Shown here: positions 8,758 to 16,972 of the stretch, one piece after another
Numbering within the stretch: position 1 is the first letter of the stretch
Layout of the letters: every line of letters starts with the position of its first letter
Source: Streptomyces sp. MMG1121
GTDB taxonomy: Bacteria > Actinomycetota > Actinomycetes > Streptomycetales > Streptomycetaceae
Length of the DNA stretch: 64,000 nucleotides
Direction of reading: 5' to 3'
NCBI RefSeq assembly: GCF_001280015.1
Contig: NZ_LGDV01000238.1
Span: forward strand, 1-64,000
Translations under genes and position numbers: made by a program
Notes under the pieces: generated by a model
What the model saw: only the letters and a program-made list of their open reading frames with translations
Told to the model about the DNA's origin: nothing
Database searches by the model: none

Positions 8758-9218
8758 TTTCCAACTCCTCGTTCGGCAGGGATTCGTCAGGGAACGAACG
8801 GCAGGCGACGCTTTCGCCTCCGGCTCGTCGACTCACGGCCCAGCTTCACTCACGTTTCACACGTGCGATCGTCCTTGAATATCTGCCGAATTTCGAATTC
8901 TCCATCTACTCCATTGAACGGCGACGGGTCGAGCATCGGACACTCCAGGATGCTCTGCAAGCCCGGCGCCGCCGTTCCCGTGCGAAGCCGCCCGGATGAC
9001 CTATCGCACCGCCGTGCGCACGTGGCACAGGCGGCACAGGCGGCACAGGCAGCACAGGCAGCACAGGCAGCACAGGCAGCACAGGCAGCACCTGGGAATT
9101 TCGTCACCAGCACGACTGGCAACCATATGAAAATGTCGCCGCCTCCCGCGCTTCGGTACGCATTCCGGAAGGTCGGATTTCGTATTATTCGAGAATGTGA
9201 ACTAAAGGCTGTCACATA
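8758..9218. other. Intergenic region upstream of the DUF6230 operon
   Basis: I see no convincing gene here. The stretch is less GC-rich than its surroundings (8870-8900 and 9120-9200) and must hold the leftward promoter of the DUF6230 operon. It also contains the 9-bp tandem repeat described separately. Frames through the repeat give Ala-Gln or Leu-Pro-Val runs with no recognisable protein around them. Confidence 0.5.
9026..9088. repeat. Seven tandem copies of a 9-bp unit
   Basis: CACAGGCGG occurs twice, then CACAGGCAG five times, head to tail. A truncated next copy starts at 9089. The period is a multiple of three, but no supported gene runs through it. Confidence 0.9.
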
Positions 9219-9495
9219 ATGGTCTTTGAAAACGCGGTGCGCTACGCCCGTACGACGGTCACTCTGAGCGCGAGCTGCGAGGACGGTCTGCGGATCGAGG
9301 CCATGGACGACGGCGGGGGCGCGCCCGGGACCTTCCGGGGCCTGCTCTTCCAGCCCGGCGGGCGGGCCGACGCCGGCGCGGGCCTCGGCCTGCCGCTCGC
9401 CCGGCGTCTGGCCAAGCCAGCAGGGGGTTGAGGTGTCTCACGAACCCGGACCCAGGCCCGGGGCGCGGTTCGTGGTGATCCTGCCGGCGGGCTGA
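9219..9495 (+). pseudogene. Histidine-kinase C-terminal fragment, copy 2, frameshifted
   Basis: ENAVRYARTTVTLSAS, AMDDGGGAPGTF and GAGLGLPLARRLAKPAGG repeat the ATPase boxes seen at 6203. After PAGG a +1 shift leads to EVSHEPGPRPGARFVVILPAG and a stop at 9495. The sequence is clearly related to copy 1 but diverged, and the upstream part of the kinase is again missing. Confidence 0.65.
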
Positions 9496-9577
9496 CCGCG
9501 CCCGCTTCGGCGCGACGGCCCGCCATTCGGTGACGTCCTTGCGGGTCACCATCAGAGGGGATCGACGAGGACGTTCG

Positions 9578-9675
9578 GGAGGCGGCTCCATCGTCAACGT
9601 CGCCTCCGTCACCGGGCTCAGCGGCTTCCCCGGCGTTTCCGGCTACGGAGCCTCCAAAGGGGGCGTCCGCGGCCA
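9578..9675 (+). pseudogene. Short-chain dehydrogenase fragment
   Basis: About 32 codons, GGGSIVNVASVTGLSGFPGV then SGYGASKGGVRG, match the catalytic Ser/Tyr-X-X-X-Lys segment of SDR enzymes (S of ASVTG, YGASK). Nothing of the rest of the fold is present. Confidence 0.55.
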
Positions 9676-9753
9676 TGGCAGCTCCCGCCCAAAAGCCGCT
9701 CCACAGCCGCTCCACAGCGGAAGGTTTCAGCGAGTGCCGCGCGCTTGGCGGGC

Positions 9754-10275
9754 CTACTGGATGCTCGACAGTGCGTCGCGGGCCGAAGCAGTAAATCTCT
9801 CTAGCTGACGGTGGAACTCGACCTCCGCCAGCTCGTATGCGGCCTGTACACCCTCGTCTGATTGTTCCAGAGGGTGTAGCGCCCTGTTGGCTGTGATCAC
9901 CGACTTGCTGAGCGCCTCTGCGGCCTCTGCCTCACGGGTTGGCCCCTCCAGGATGGCGAGGCAAATGGACCGCATCAGCGGTTCGAAAGCCACACGTAAC
10001 TCACCACGGAGGTTCTCGATCCGCTGCACCAGCTGCTCGACGGGCCCCGTGAGCGCACCCTTCACTTGGAAGTGAAGTTCCGCGGTCTCATGTGCGCGTT
10101 CGATCACATCTGCGTAGGCCTCACGTCGCAATTCACGCATGTGCTCCAGCTGTTGGGCTCGCGAGGAGGCTTCGACCTGAATGCGGGCAGCACGGGCCGT
10201 CCCTCGGTTTGTCACCCAACTTGTGAGAACAGCAGTCCCGCCGGTGGAGGCGGCAACCCAGAGCGTAGAGTCCAC
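9754..10275 (-). CDS. Membrane-anchored coiled-coil protein of unknown function
   Basis: A 173-residue frame from GTG 10275. The N-terminal segment (VDSTLWVAASTGGTAVLTSW) is a membrane anchor. A charged helical region rich in Arg, Glu and Gln (HMRELRREAYADVIERAHET...) then runs to the end. Similar one-helix proteins are frequent in Streptomyces and are usually labelled hypothetical. The start codon lies only 8 bp inside the flank of an IS inserted at 10283, so the native promoter and possibly some N-terminal codons were separated from it. Confidence 0.6.
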   Translation of the reverse strand: MDSTLWVAASTGGTAVLTSWVTNRGTARAARIQVEASSRAQQLEHMRELRREAYADVIERAHETAELHFQVKGALTGPVEQLVQRIENLRGELRVAFEPLMRSICLAILEGPTREAEAAEALSKSVITANRALHPLEQSDEGVQAAYELAEVEFHRQLERFTASARDALSSIQ

Positions 10276-10282
10276 CGGCCTA

Positions 10283-11201
10283 GGGACTTTCGTTTGGATC
10301 ACCGGGCGGACCAGAGGAAGATGCCGGCGATGTGGAGTCCGGCCAGGTAGATGGTCGCGGTCTTCTCGTAGCGGGTCGCGATGCCCCGCCATTGCTTCAG
10401 GCGGTTGATGCACCGCTCGACGGTGTTGCGCTGTTTGTAGGCCTCGCGGTCGAAGGCTGGCGGCCTGCCGCCCCGGCTGCCGCGTCGCAGCCGATGGCTC
10501 CGCTGGTTCGCCGGGATGGGGATCACCGCCCGGATACCGCGCTTTCGCAGGTGGTCGCGGATCGCGCGAGATGAGTATGACGCTTATCCGCGTGGGATGT
10601 CTTGTCTGCAAGGACCACGTCTGGCTTGGTGCGCGGACGACCACGCCGCCGGGGAACGCGCAGGCTGGCCATGACGTCGGTGAAGGCGGGTGCGTCGCCG
10701 GCCTGTCCGGCGGTGAGAACGAAGGCAAGAGGCCGACAGCGGGAGTCGGCTGCGAGGTGGATCTTCGTGGTCAGTCCGCCGCGGGATCGGCCGATGGCGT
10801 GGTCGGCCGGTTCGCGGGCCAGGGCCCCTTTTTGCGGGCCCCGGCCACGTGCTGGTGAGCGCGCACGATCGTGGAGTCCACCGAAACGGCCCAGGTCAGG
10901 TCCTCGTTGGCGTCGGCCTGGGCCATGAGCGCGGTGAACACCCGCTCCCAGGTGCCGTCGACGGCCCACATCCGCAGCCGGTTGTAGATACCTCGCCAGT
11001 TGCCGTACTTCTCGGGCAGGTGCACCCACTGCGTTCCGGTCTGGAACTTGAAGGCGATCGCGTCGATCACCTGGCGGTGATCCCGCCAGCGGCCGCCCCG
11101 CTTCGGCGTACGGTCCGGGAGTAACGGCTCGATCCGCGCCCACTGCGCGTCTGTTAACGGCAGACCCGGACCAACGACCGACTGATCCAAAGGAAACTGC
11201 C
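10283..11201. mobile_element. IS5-family (IS427-like) insertion sequence, degenerate
   Basis: The 19-bp ends at 10283-10301 and 11183-11201 match inverted at 16 of 19 positions (left GGGACTTTCGTTTGGATCA). Both flanks read TA, within CTAG-like sites, giving a 2-bp target duplication. The element is 919 bp and contains one transposase spread over three frames. Confidence 0.8.
10299..11171 (-). pseudogene. IS427-like transposase, disrupted
   Basis: The first part (LTDAQWARIEPLLPDRTPKR; DSTIVRAHQHVAGARKKGPW) is followed by the -1 frame (AIGRSRGGLTTKIHLAAD). The switch falls at a C-AAA-AAG run near 10830, a likely programmed slippage site. Downstream, near 10560-10590, the expected ADKAYSS motif is interrupted by extra bases, and the last part (RNTVERCINRLKQWRGIATR) lies in a third frame. 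That second break is not explained by frameshifting, so the gene is probably dead. No usable start codon is visible inside the element. Confidence 0.7.
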
Positions 11202-11441
11202 TAGGACGGCCGTGACGGCGCACAGGCTCTCCAGAAGCCGACACCGCTGCCCGGCCTTGCGGATGGCCGGCGCCGGCAGCAGGAGCGCCTCCGGAGGAAG
11301 CACTGGCCGGCACTCGGACGCGCCCTCTTCTTCGGTCCTCTCCCTGTCCGGTGCGGTTGGGGCCGACTCGTTCATTAGGGCCGGCGCCGTTCCGCTCCTT
11401 CGTTGCTCCCGAGCACGCTCACCCGCGGCCCGTACGAAGGA

Positions 11442-11474
11442 AGGGCCCGACCGGTAGATGTCCGGTCGGGCCCT
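11442..11474 (-). terminator. Strong hairpin terminator
   Basis: AGGGCCCGACCGG (11442-11454) pairs perfectly with CCGGTCGGGCCCT (11462-11474) around a 7-base loop, just downstream of the small hydrophobic-protein gene. Confidence 0.75.
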
Positions 11475-11500
11475 CGCCCAGGCAGTCAGGCGCTGTCAGG

Positions 11501-11671
11501 TCACCACCTATACCAACGGCTCCGGCCACCTCCGGGCCCAACCGAACGCATCACGAAGCCGAGCAACCACACCGCCAGTACGACGACCGCGACCCACCAG
11601 AGGATCTTCAGCGCGAAACCGGCACCGAACAGAAGCAGTGCCAGTAGCAGGACGAGCAGCAGGGGAACCAT
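11501..11671 (-). CDS. Small hydrophobic membrane protein (56 aa)
   Basis: This short gene begins MVPLLLVLLLALLLFGAG, followed by a second hydrophobic helix (LWWVAVVVLAVWLLGFV) and a basic Gly/Arg/Trp tail. Two-helix miniproteins like this are common in Streptomyces stress loci. AGGAGG lies 8 bases before ATG 11671; the upstream in-frame ATG at 11677 is only 2 bases from it, so 11671 is preferred. A strong terminator follows. It is divergent from the CsbD gene. Confidence 0.75.
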   Translation of the reverse strand: MVPLLLVLLLALLLFGAGFALKILWWVAVVVLAVWLLGFVMRSVGPGGGRSRWYRW

Positions 11672-11805
11672 AGTCATAACCTCCTGACGCTCGGTTGTCC
11701 CCGGATCCCTCAGGTATGCACTCCGGGTGCCTTGTTTATGAAGGGTGGCCGTGGGCAGACGGTGCTTACCCCGAAGACGACCCCGTTAGAGGAGGCACAT
11801 CCGTC

Positions 11806-11979
11806 ATGACTGCTGGTGAGAAGGCCAAGGCACTGGCCGAGCAGGCCAAGGGCAAGGTCAAGAAGGCGGTGGGGCAGGCGGTCGGCAACGAACGCGTGAC
11901 CGCCGAGGGACAGGTCGAGAAGTCCACCGGCCACGCCCGGCAGGCCAAGGAAGACATCAAGGACGTCTTCAAGCGCTGA
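11806..11979 (+). CDS. CsbD-family stress protein
   Basis: A 57-residue, highly charged protein (MTAGEKAKALAEQAKGKVKK..., VGNERVTAEGQVEKSTG). It matches the CsbD family, whose Bacillus founder is a SigB-dependent general-stress protein of unknown biochemical role. A GAGGAGG-like site precedes ATG 11806 by about 10 bases. It stands alone, with its own terminator at 12004. A second copy lies at 48818. A link to the SigB-type sigma factor at 15523 is an inference. Confidence 0.9.
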   Translation: MTAGEKAKALAEQAKGKVKKAVGQAVGNERVTAEGQVEKSTGHARQAKEDIKDVFKR

Positions 11980-12003
11980 CGCTCCGGTGTTCGTCACGGA
12001 TTG

Positions 12004-12032
12004 GGGGCTCCACCTCGATGCAGTGGAGCCCC
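12004..12032 (+). terminator. Hairpin terminator after csbD
   Basis: GGGGCTCCAC at 12004-12013 pairs perfectly with GTGGAGCCCC at 12023-12032, 25 bases after the CsbD stop. Confidence 0.75.
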
Positions 12033-12171
12033 GCCGTGCACACCGAATTCCTCCTCAGACGGCGCTTCCGAGCGGTGCGGGAGGCCGAGCCAGCCACGCA
12101 ACCACCCTGCTCACACCACCGTCCGCCGCCCGAAGCGGGCCGCCCCTCGCGCGCCCCGGTCCGCGCGCCAC

Positions 12172-12300
12172 CAACCCCTGCCGACCGGCGCATCTTCGAG
12201 AAGGTCACCGCCCGTCGTCGGCCGCTCGCCGAACGGGTGCTGCCCCGGCTGAACCACAGCGCCGACAGCGAGCTGTGGCTCGATGTCGTGGCTGTCTGCC
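12172..12300 (+). pseudogene. PAP2-phosphatase N-terminal fragment
   Basis: About 43 codons (ADRRIFEKVTARRRPLAERV, LPRLNHSADSELWL) resemble the segment before the first membrane helix of Streptomyces PAP2-type lipid phosphatases. No catalytic motif follows. Confidence 0.4.
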
Positions 12301-12485
12301 TCTACCACCTCGGTTCTCTCCGGTGTCGGCGGCCAGTTAGCTCTTCCCCAACCCACGGCCACCTGACGGGTAGCCAAGTGACCTCGGGAAACGTCACCGT
12401 CAGTGACGGAAATCGGTTATCCCGGTTGCATGGTCCAACCCCTGCCGGGTCAGAGGGCGGGGTCGGACCGGACGTCGGCGCGGGG

Positions 12486-13423
12486 TCATGTCCGGCTGGG
12501 CCGTGGCGGTGACGTCCCAGGGTCGATGTCGAGCGCGGTGAGGCGGGCGGACAGGTCGTCCACCCACTGTGACGGTGTCCGATGGTCCGGCACGGGGATG
12601 CCGGCCTCACTGCGCCACAGCGCGTCGTTGAAGGCGTTGCGCAGATGCCAGGCCATCGCCCGCTCGGGCGAGATCTGCCGTCCGGTGATCTGCTGGTAGT
12701 GACGCATCACGGCGGTCAGCAGCTCCATTCCCGGGCCCATCCCGGGACCGGGAATGGCGCGCAGGTCATATTCCGGCTCTGCGGTCCCGACGGTCTCGAA
12801 GTCCACCACCAGCTGGAGTTCGACGTGGTCCCACACTTGGTTGTCGCCATGCAGGTCGCCGTGGACCAGCACGGCCGGACCGGGAGTGGCCAGCACGGCG
12901 GCGGCCCAATCGCACCAGCGCATGACGGTACGGCGTTGCTCCGGCTGGGTCCACCGCACCAACCGCTCGCGCAGGACCCCGGCGGTGACTGGCGGGAGCT
13001 GAGCGCCGGTGAGCCTACCGGACAGCAGCCTGGGCCGCTCGCCGGCCGAGAGGTCGTGCAGGGCCGCGAAGAACCGTGCCAGCTGCCTGCCAGCCTGATC
13101 CCGGTCGATCGAGTCGACGACCTGGAACAAAGACGCCCCGGGCTCGAGCCTGGTGATCAAGAGCAAAGGGTCGTGCTGCCGACGACGACTTCGGGCAGGA
13201 ACGGGACCGCTGGCGCACGCGACAGCGCGGCGAGGACCCCGACCTCGCGCGCCAAGCGGAGCACGGCAGGACGCGACCAGGCGAACTCGCAGAGGCTCGC
13301 GCTCGCTGTCCCTCTGGCTCCGCTGTCGACAGGCTTGACGAGCACGCCAAGCCGTCCTCCGATCAGGCCGCCCAGAGCACCGGTCCTGGAACCACAGCCG
13401 CCCAGGCCCTGGTGAGCGGGCAC
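12486..13423 (-). pseudogene. Aminoglycoside-phosphotransferase-family kinase, frameshifted
   Basis: The first frame starts with GTG directly after the stop of the upstream MEDS gene (TGAGTG) and gives GGRLGVLVKPVDSGARGT. It closes at 13157. The other frame resumes LLLITRLEPGASLFQ and holds the APH catalytic loop HGDLHGDN (in AVLVHGDLHGDNQVWD) and the metal-binding VVDFETVGTAEPEYDL, as far as 12486. APH-fold enzymes phosphorylate antibiotics or other small molecules; the substrate here is unknown. One indel around 13160-13180 breaks it. Confidence 0.7.
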
Positions 13424-14377
13424 TCATCCCAGTGTCATCTGCATGCGCACCGTCAGACCGGACGGCAGGGCCCGAATCTCGACAAGATCGCAGAGCTGGT
13501 GCATCATCCACACGCCCCGCCCACCGGCCTGGGAGAGCGGGTCGGGACGGCTTCGGCCGACGAGCGGATCCGTCATGCGTCCGCGGTCCCGTGTCTCGGC
13601 GACGATGGTGTCGCCCGTGCGCCACAGTCGCAGGGTGCCCCGTCCCCCGCCGTGGCGCACCGAGTTCCCGCTCGCCTCGTTGATGGCCAGCAGCCGGTCG
13701 GTGCGGCGCCCCGGTGACAAACCAGCCGCATCCGCCCACGCCGAGGCGGCCTCCCGCACCCTGCCGAGGTCCTCCTCGGCGAAGTGCGGGACGACCGGAT
13801 CCGCGCCCTGCGGAAGCGGGGTGTCGCAGCCGCGGCAGACCTCATACGGATCCGCGTAGACCGCACTGTGCCGGTAGTCACCGGGAGCACCGATGACGGG
13901 ATGCGTCTCGTGTGCCTGTGCCAGAACCCATTCGGGTAACGCGGCGTCGTAAGGGCAGAGGATGGTGCCGGGCCGTCCGGCGAAGGCGGGGTTGATCAGT
14001 GCCTCGTGACGGGTGGCCTCGTGGGCCTCCGCCGGAGTGCGGCCGACCCAGATCGGCTCGCCCACGATGGACGGGTTGCGTTCCACGTGCCGGTCGGCGA
14101 AGTCCTGAAGCATCGACAGAATGCGCCCCGGGTTTTGCCCGGCCTGCCGCATATCGATCCAGGTGATGTCCTGGTCCCCGGCGCTCAGAGTGTTCTGGAG
14201 GAGCGTGAGACGGTCGGCGGGTACGGCAACCAACACAGGGCGGCCGCGGGCCGCAGCCGCTCGGACGAAGCCTCCCACACCCTTCAGATAGTCCTCCTCC
14301 GTCGTGTAGAAGAGGGCGGGGTGGTGGAAGGGCGCGCCGTGCACCGGCCCACCCGACGGCCGTGTGTACGTCGTCAT
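13424..14377 (-). CDS. MEDS-domain / HATPase anti-sigma regulator
   Basis: This is a 317-residue protein. Residues about 15-170 form a MEDS domain (HHPALFYTTEEDYLKGVGGF, TWIDMRQAGQNPGRIL), a sensor fold named for methanogen and Streptomyces regulators. Residues about 190-315 are an RsbW-type HATPase (AINEASGNSVRHGGGRGTLR with the N box, ETRDRGRMTDP, GGRGVWMMHQLCDLVE). Such proteins act as anti-sigma kinases or switch proteins in partner-switching cascades. Its ATG overlaps the stop of the upstream MEDS-STAS gene by 4 bases, so the kinase and its likely STAS partner were co-translated. Confidence 0.85.
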   Translation of the reverse strand: MTTYTRPSGGPVHGAPFHHPALFYTTEEDYLKGVGGFVRAAAARGRPVLVAVPADRLTLLQNTLSAGDQDITWIDMRQAGQNPGRILSMLQDFADRHVERNPSIVGEPIWVGRTPAEAHEATRHEALINPAFAGRPGTILCPYDAALPEWVLAQAHETHPVIGAPGDYRHSAVYADPYEVCRGCDTPLPQGADPVVPHFAEEDLGRVREAASAWADAAGLSPGRRTDRLLAINEASGNSVRHGGGRGTLRLWRTGDTIVAETRDRGRMTDPLVGRSRPDPLSQAGGRGVWMMHQLCDLVEIRALPSGLTVRMQMTLG

Positions 14378-15242
14378 CGGCGGGTCACTTCCATGCCCGC
14401 ACCGAGTTCGGGAAAGAGTTCCAGCATGCGCTGGAGCATGGGTGGGACCCTGGTGAGCCGCACGCGGGTGCCAGAGGGCCGCCGGAGCGCTGCCTGGGCG
14501 ATGTCGGCCAGTGTGGCGACGTCCAGGTGTTCAACGCCCGACAGGTCAAGGGTGACGTGCTCTGCCGAGGCCCCGGCCAGCGCGGCTGCGACCGAGGCGG
14601 CGACGTGTCGACTTTCGTAACCGGCCGATCCCGACAGTCGGAAGCCGGGCGGGTGGACCAGAGGAGAGACCGAAAGCCCCGGTCTTTCGACGGAGCAGGC
14701 GGCCAGGCCCGACCGCGTCAGATGTGCCCCCGCCAGCTCTTCAAAGCCTTGGCCGGGCAGCAGCCGCCGATCGTAGAAACAGCAGGCCCGCATAGGTAGT
14801 CGTTCGAAGACCTCGCGATGGATACGCAGTTCGTACTCCAGCAGACGCTGGGCCCCACTACGTTCCGGCCGCCCCAGGACATCTCGGCGATCACCCGCAG
14901 GCCCCGGTGCCCCTGCGCCGCGGCTGCTTCCACGGCCTCGTTTCAAAGACCGATCAAGGCATCCGGGTCGAACCGGTTTCCGGCGAGGTAGGACCCGGTG
15001 GCGGTAGTCACCACAAGCTGCCCGCGCCGCATGGCGGAGGCGGCGTTGATGCCCCGCTCGGCGAGCGTGTGGGTCACGAGGTCGGGTTCAGTGGTGTCAG
15101 CGAAGTACTGAACCTGTTCACCCTGTTCGATTCCCGCCCGAACGAATGTCGTCAGGTGGTCGGCCCATTCGGCGTCGGTAGAGAACACCGCGACGGCATG
15201 CCGGTCCGCCGCGGCTTCGTCGTTCGCCCGCGCCGTGTGCAT
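14374..15242 (-). pseudogene. MEDS-STAS regulator with a nonsense codon and a frameshift
   Basis: From ATG 15242 (GGGAGG 7 bases before) the frame gives a MEDS domain (VAVFSTDAEWADHLTTFVRA, QYFADTTEPDLV). It meets an in-frame TGA at 14943-14945, where a Trp codon is expected (IGL-stop-NEAVEAAAAQGHRG). The frame then continues to about 14850, where one C is missing from a C run, and resumes in another frame (RLLEYELRIHREVFERLPM). It ends with a STAS domain (VTLDLSGVEHLDVATLADIA). A STAS antagonist would be the natural partner of the downstream HATPase. Two lesions make it non-functional as read. Confidence 0.75.
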
Positions 15243-15522
15243 CGAACCACCTCCCCTGGCCCTCCTGGCGCGACCCGGTTCTTGTGCCACAACGAGCTGT
15301 CGCCCTACCGCGAGAGAACTGATCTGCTGTGACCGCTTCTCCAAGAACGTCGCCCGCGTGTCGCGGAACCCGGATGGCGTTCGGCGCAATGTTTACCCCG
15401 TCAGACCACTCTGCGCTGCCGGGAAACTGCAGGACCAACAGGGTCCCGCGTGGTCGGGCCCTGCGTCCGGTGTCTTCGCGAGGACAGCGGACAACCATCC
15501 CCGGCTGCCAGGCGTGCGGCCG

Positions 15523-16368
15523 TCATTCAGTGCTGAGCATGCCTTCGCGCAAGCGTGCCAGGAGGCGCGTGATCAGACGGGAGACGTGCATCTGGGAGAC
15601 ACCTAGGCGTTGGCCGATCTGGGCCTGGGTGAGTTCCTCGACGAAGCGCCAGTGGATGATCTTGCGGTCGCGTTCGTCCAGTTCCGCGATCATCGGTGCG
15701 AGGGCGTGGAAATCCTCAACCCGTTCCAGGGCCTTGTCCTCGTCGCCGATGAAGTTTGCGAGCACGGCCTCGCCGTCCTCACTGCTGTTGATCGCGGCGT
15801 CCAGGGAGGCCGACTTGTAGCCGTTGGCGGCCAGTTGGGCCTCTACGACCTCGTCCTCCGCAAGGCTCATCAGCTCGGAGAGTTCCTTGGTCGTCGGTGT
15901 CCGCCCCAGTCGGGTGCGCAGTTCCTCGTGGGCCCGCGCGAGCTGGGTGCGGGCTTCCTGAAGCCGCCGCGGCACGTGCACGGCCCAGGAGGTGTCACGG
16001 AAGAACCGCTTGATCTCGCCGACGATGTAGGGAACAGCGAAGGAGGTGAACTCCACCTCACGGGACAGCTCGAACCGGTCGATGGCCTTGATCAGACCGA
16101 TCATGCCCACCTGGACGATGTCCTCCATCTCCTCCGGCCCCCGGCTGCGAAACCGGCCGGCCGCGTAGCGGACGAGGGACATGTTCATCTCGATCAGCGT
16201 GTCGCGCGCGTAGCTGTATTCGGGCGTGCCCTCCTCCAGCACCGTCAGCTGGCCGAAGAACAGCTTCGACAATTCCCGCGCATCCTTCGGCGCTACCTTG
16301 GAAGGCTCCGCGACCTCCGGAACGTCCACCGTCTGCTCGACAGTCTGCGTGGTCGTCGTCGCCACCAT
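15523..16368 (-). CDS. SigB/SigF-type RNA polymerase sigma factor
   Basis: This 281-residue sigma-70 protein has region 2 (YAAGRFRSRG, EDIVQVGMIGLIKAIDRFEL, FTSFAVPYIVGEIKRFFRD), region 3 (RRLQEARTQLARAHEELR) and region 4 with its helix-turn-helix (LTQAQIGQRLGVSQMHVSRL). It lacks region 1.1, as in the general-stress SigB/F/G group. The start ATG 16368 is chosen because GGGAGGGG lies 6 bases upstream. Family members direct stress or sporulation regulons and are controlled by anti-sigma kinases. Several such regulators flank it (13424, 17844, 18287). Confidence 0.92.
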   Translation of the reverse strand: MVATTTTQTVEQTVDVPEVAEPSKVAPKDARELSKLFFGQLTVLEEGTPEYSYARDTLIEMNMSLVRYAAGRFRSRGPEEMEDIVQVGMIGLIKAIDRFELSREVEFTSFAVPYIVGEIKRFFRDTSWAVHVPRRLQEARTQLARAHEELRTRLGRTPTTKELSELMSLAEDEVVEAQLAANGYKSASLDAAINSSEDGEAVLANFIGDEDKALERVEDFHALAPMIAELDERDRKIIHWRFVEELTQAQIGQRLGVSQMHVSRLITRLLARLREGMLSTE

Positions 16369-16606
16369 GTGCCCCTCCCAGTCGATCGGCGTAAGTCCTC
16401 GCCGGTCCATCGTCCGGCAGCACCCGCATACCCCGGCCTCCGACCAGCATTCCTCGAACGTCCGTTAGTTTTAGACCGCTTCACTCCCCGTACCTGTTAC
16501 AACTTCCCTTACCTTGGCCGTCGCGACCGGCCAGCCCTGCCCGACGGTCGACGTGGCAGCAACGGCGATCCCGTCGGGGTTGGTTGGGAACGTCGAGGGA
16601 GCGGTC

Positions 16607-16972
16607 TCAGCGCGGGTCCTGGGGCGTGACGCCGGTGGGGCAGTTGTCCGGATGGCGCCTCTGCGCCTGGATGCAGCCGACGCCCGCCATCAGCGCCGGC
16701 GGGCCTGCGAGCCGGCCGGTAGGGACTGGACGGGGCGGCCTGCTCGCTCGACAAGCCGTGCCCCCGACGGTCTTCTGCGTCGGCAAGTTCCTCTCCGCGG
16801 CGGCCGGTGGGGCGGCCCACCAGTGGTGGCGTCGGCCACCGACGGCGTGGCCTAGGGAGCCGAGGAGGAGCAGGATGAGTCCAACGACGAGCAGGATGAT
16901 CCCGATCGTCCAGAGGATTCCGATGTGCAGCAGGAACCCGACGATGAGCAGGATGACACCGAGAGCGATCAC
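16607..16972 (-). CDS. DUF6131-like small membrane protein with an extended tail
   Basis: Residues 1-50 (ALGVILLIVGFLLHIGILWT, IGIILLVVGLILLLLGS, AVGGRRHHWW) form the two-helix membrane protein known as DUF6131. Members normally stop soon after the Gly-Arg-Arg-aromatic end. Here the frame continues for another 70 Pro/Arg-rich residues, suggesting loss of the native stop by a small indel. Start GTG 16972 has GGGAGGAG 7 bases upstream and overlaps the upstream stop by 4 bases. Confidence 0.7.
   Translation of the reverse strand: MIALGVILLIVGFLLHIGILWTIGIILLVVGLILLLLGSLGHAVGGRRHHWWAAPPAAAERNLPTQKTVGGTACRASRPPRPVPTGRLAGPPALMAGVGCIQAQRRHPDNCPTGVTPQDPR

Noticed and set aside
9026..9088. Possible CRISPR array
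   Set aside because: The units are 9 bp and contiguous, with no spacers and no cas gene in the window.
8671..9219. Rightward frame with an Ala-Gln repeat
   Set aside because: The repeat period is a multiple of three, so every frame stays open through it. The flanking residues show no domain, signal or ribosome site.
16369..16500. SigB-type autoregulatory promoter upstream of the sigma gene
   Set aside because: GTT-like and GGGTAT-like elements occur in the region, but not with the 14-16 base spacing of known Streptomyces SigB-group promoters.
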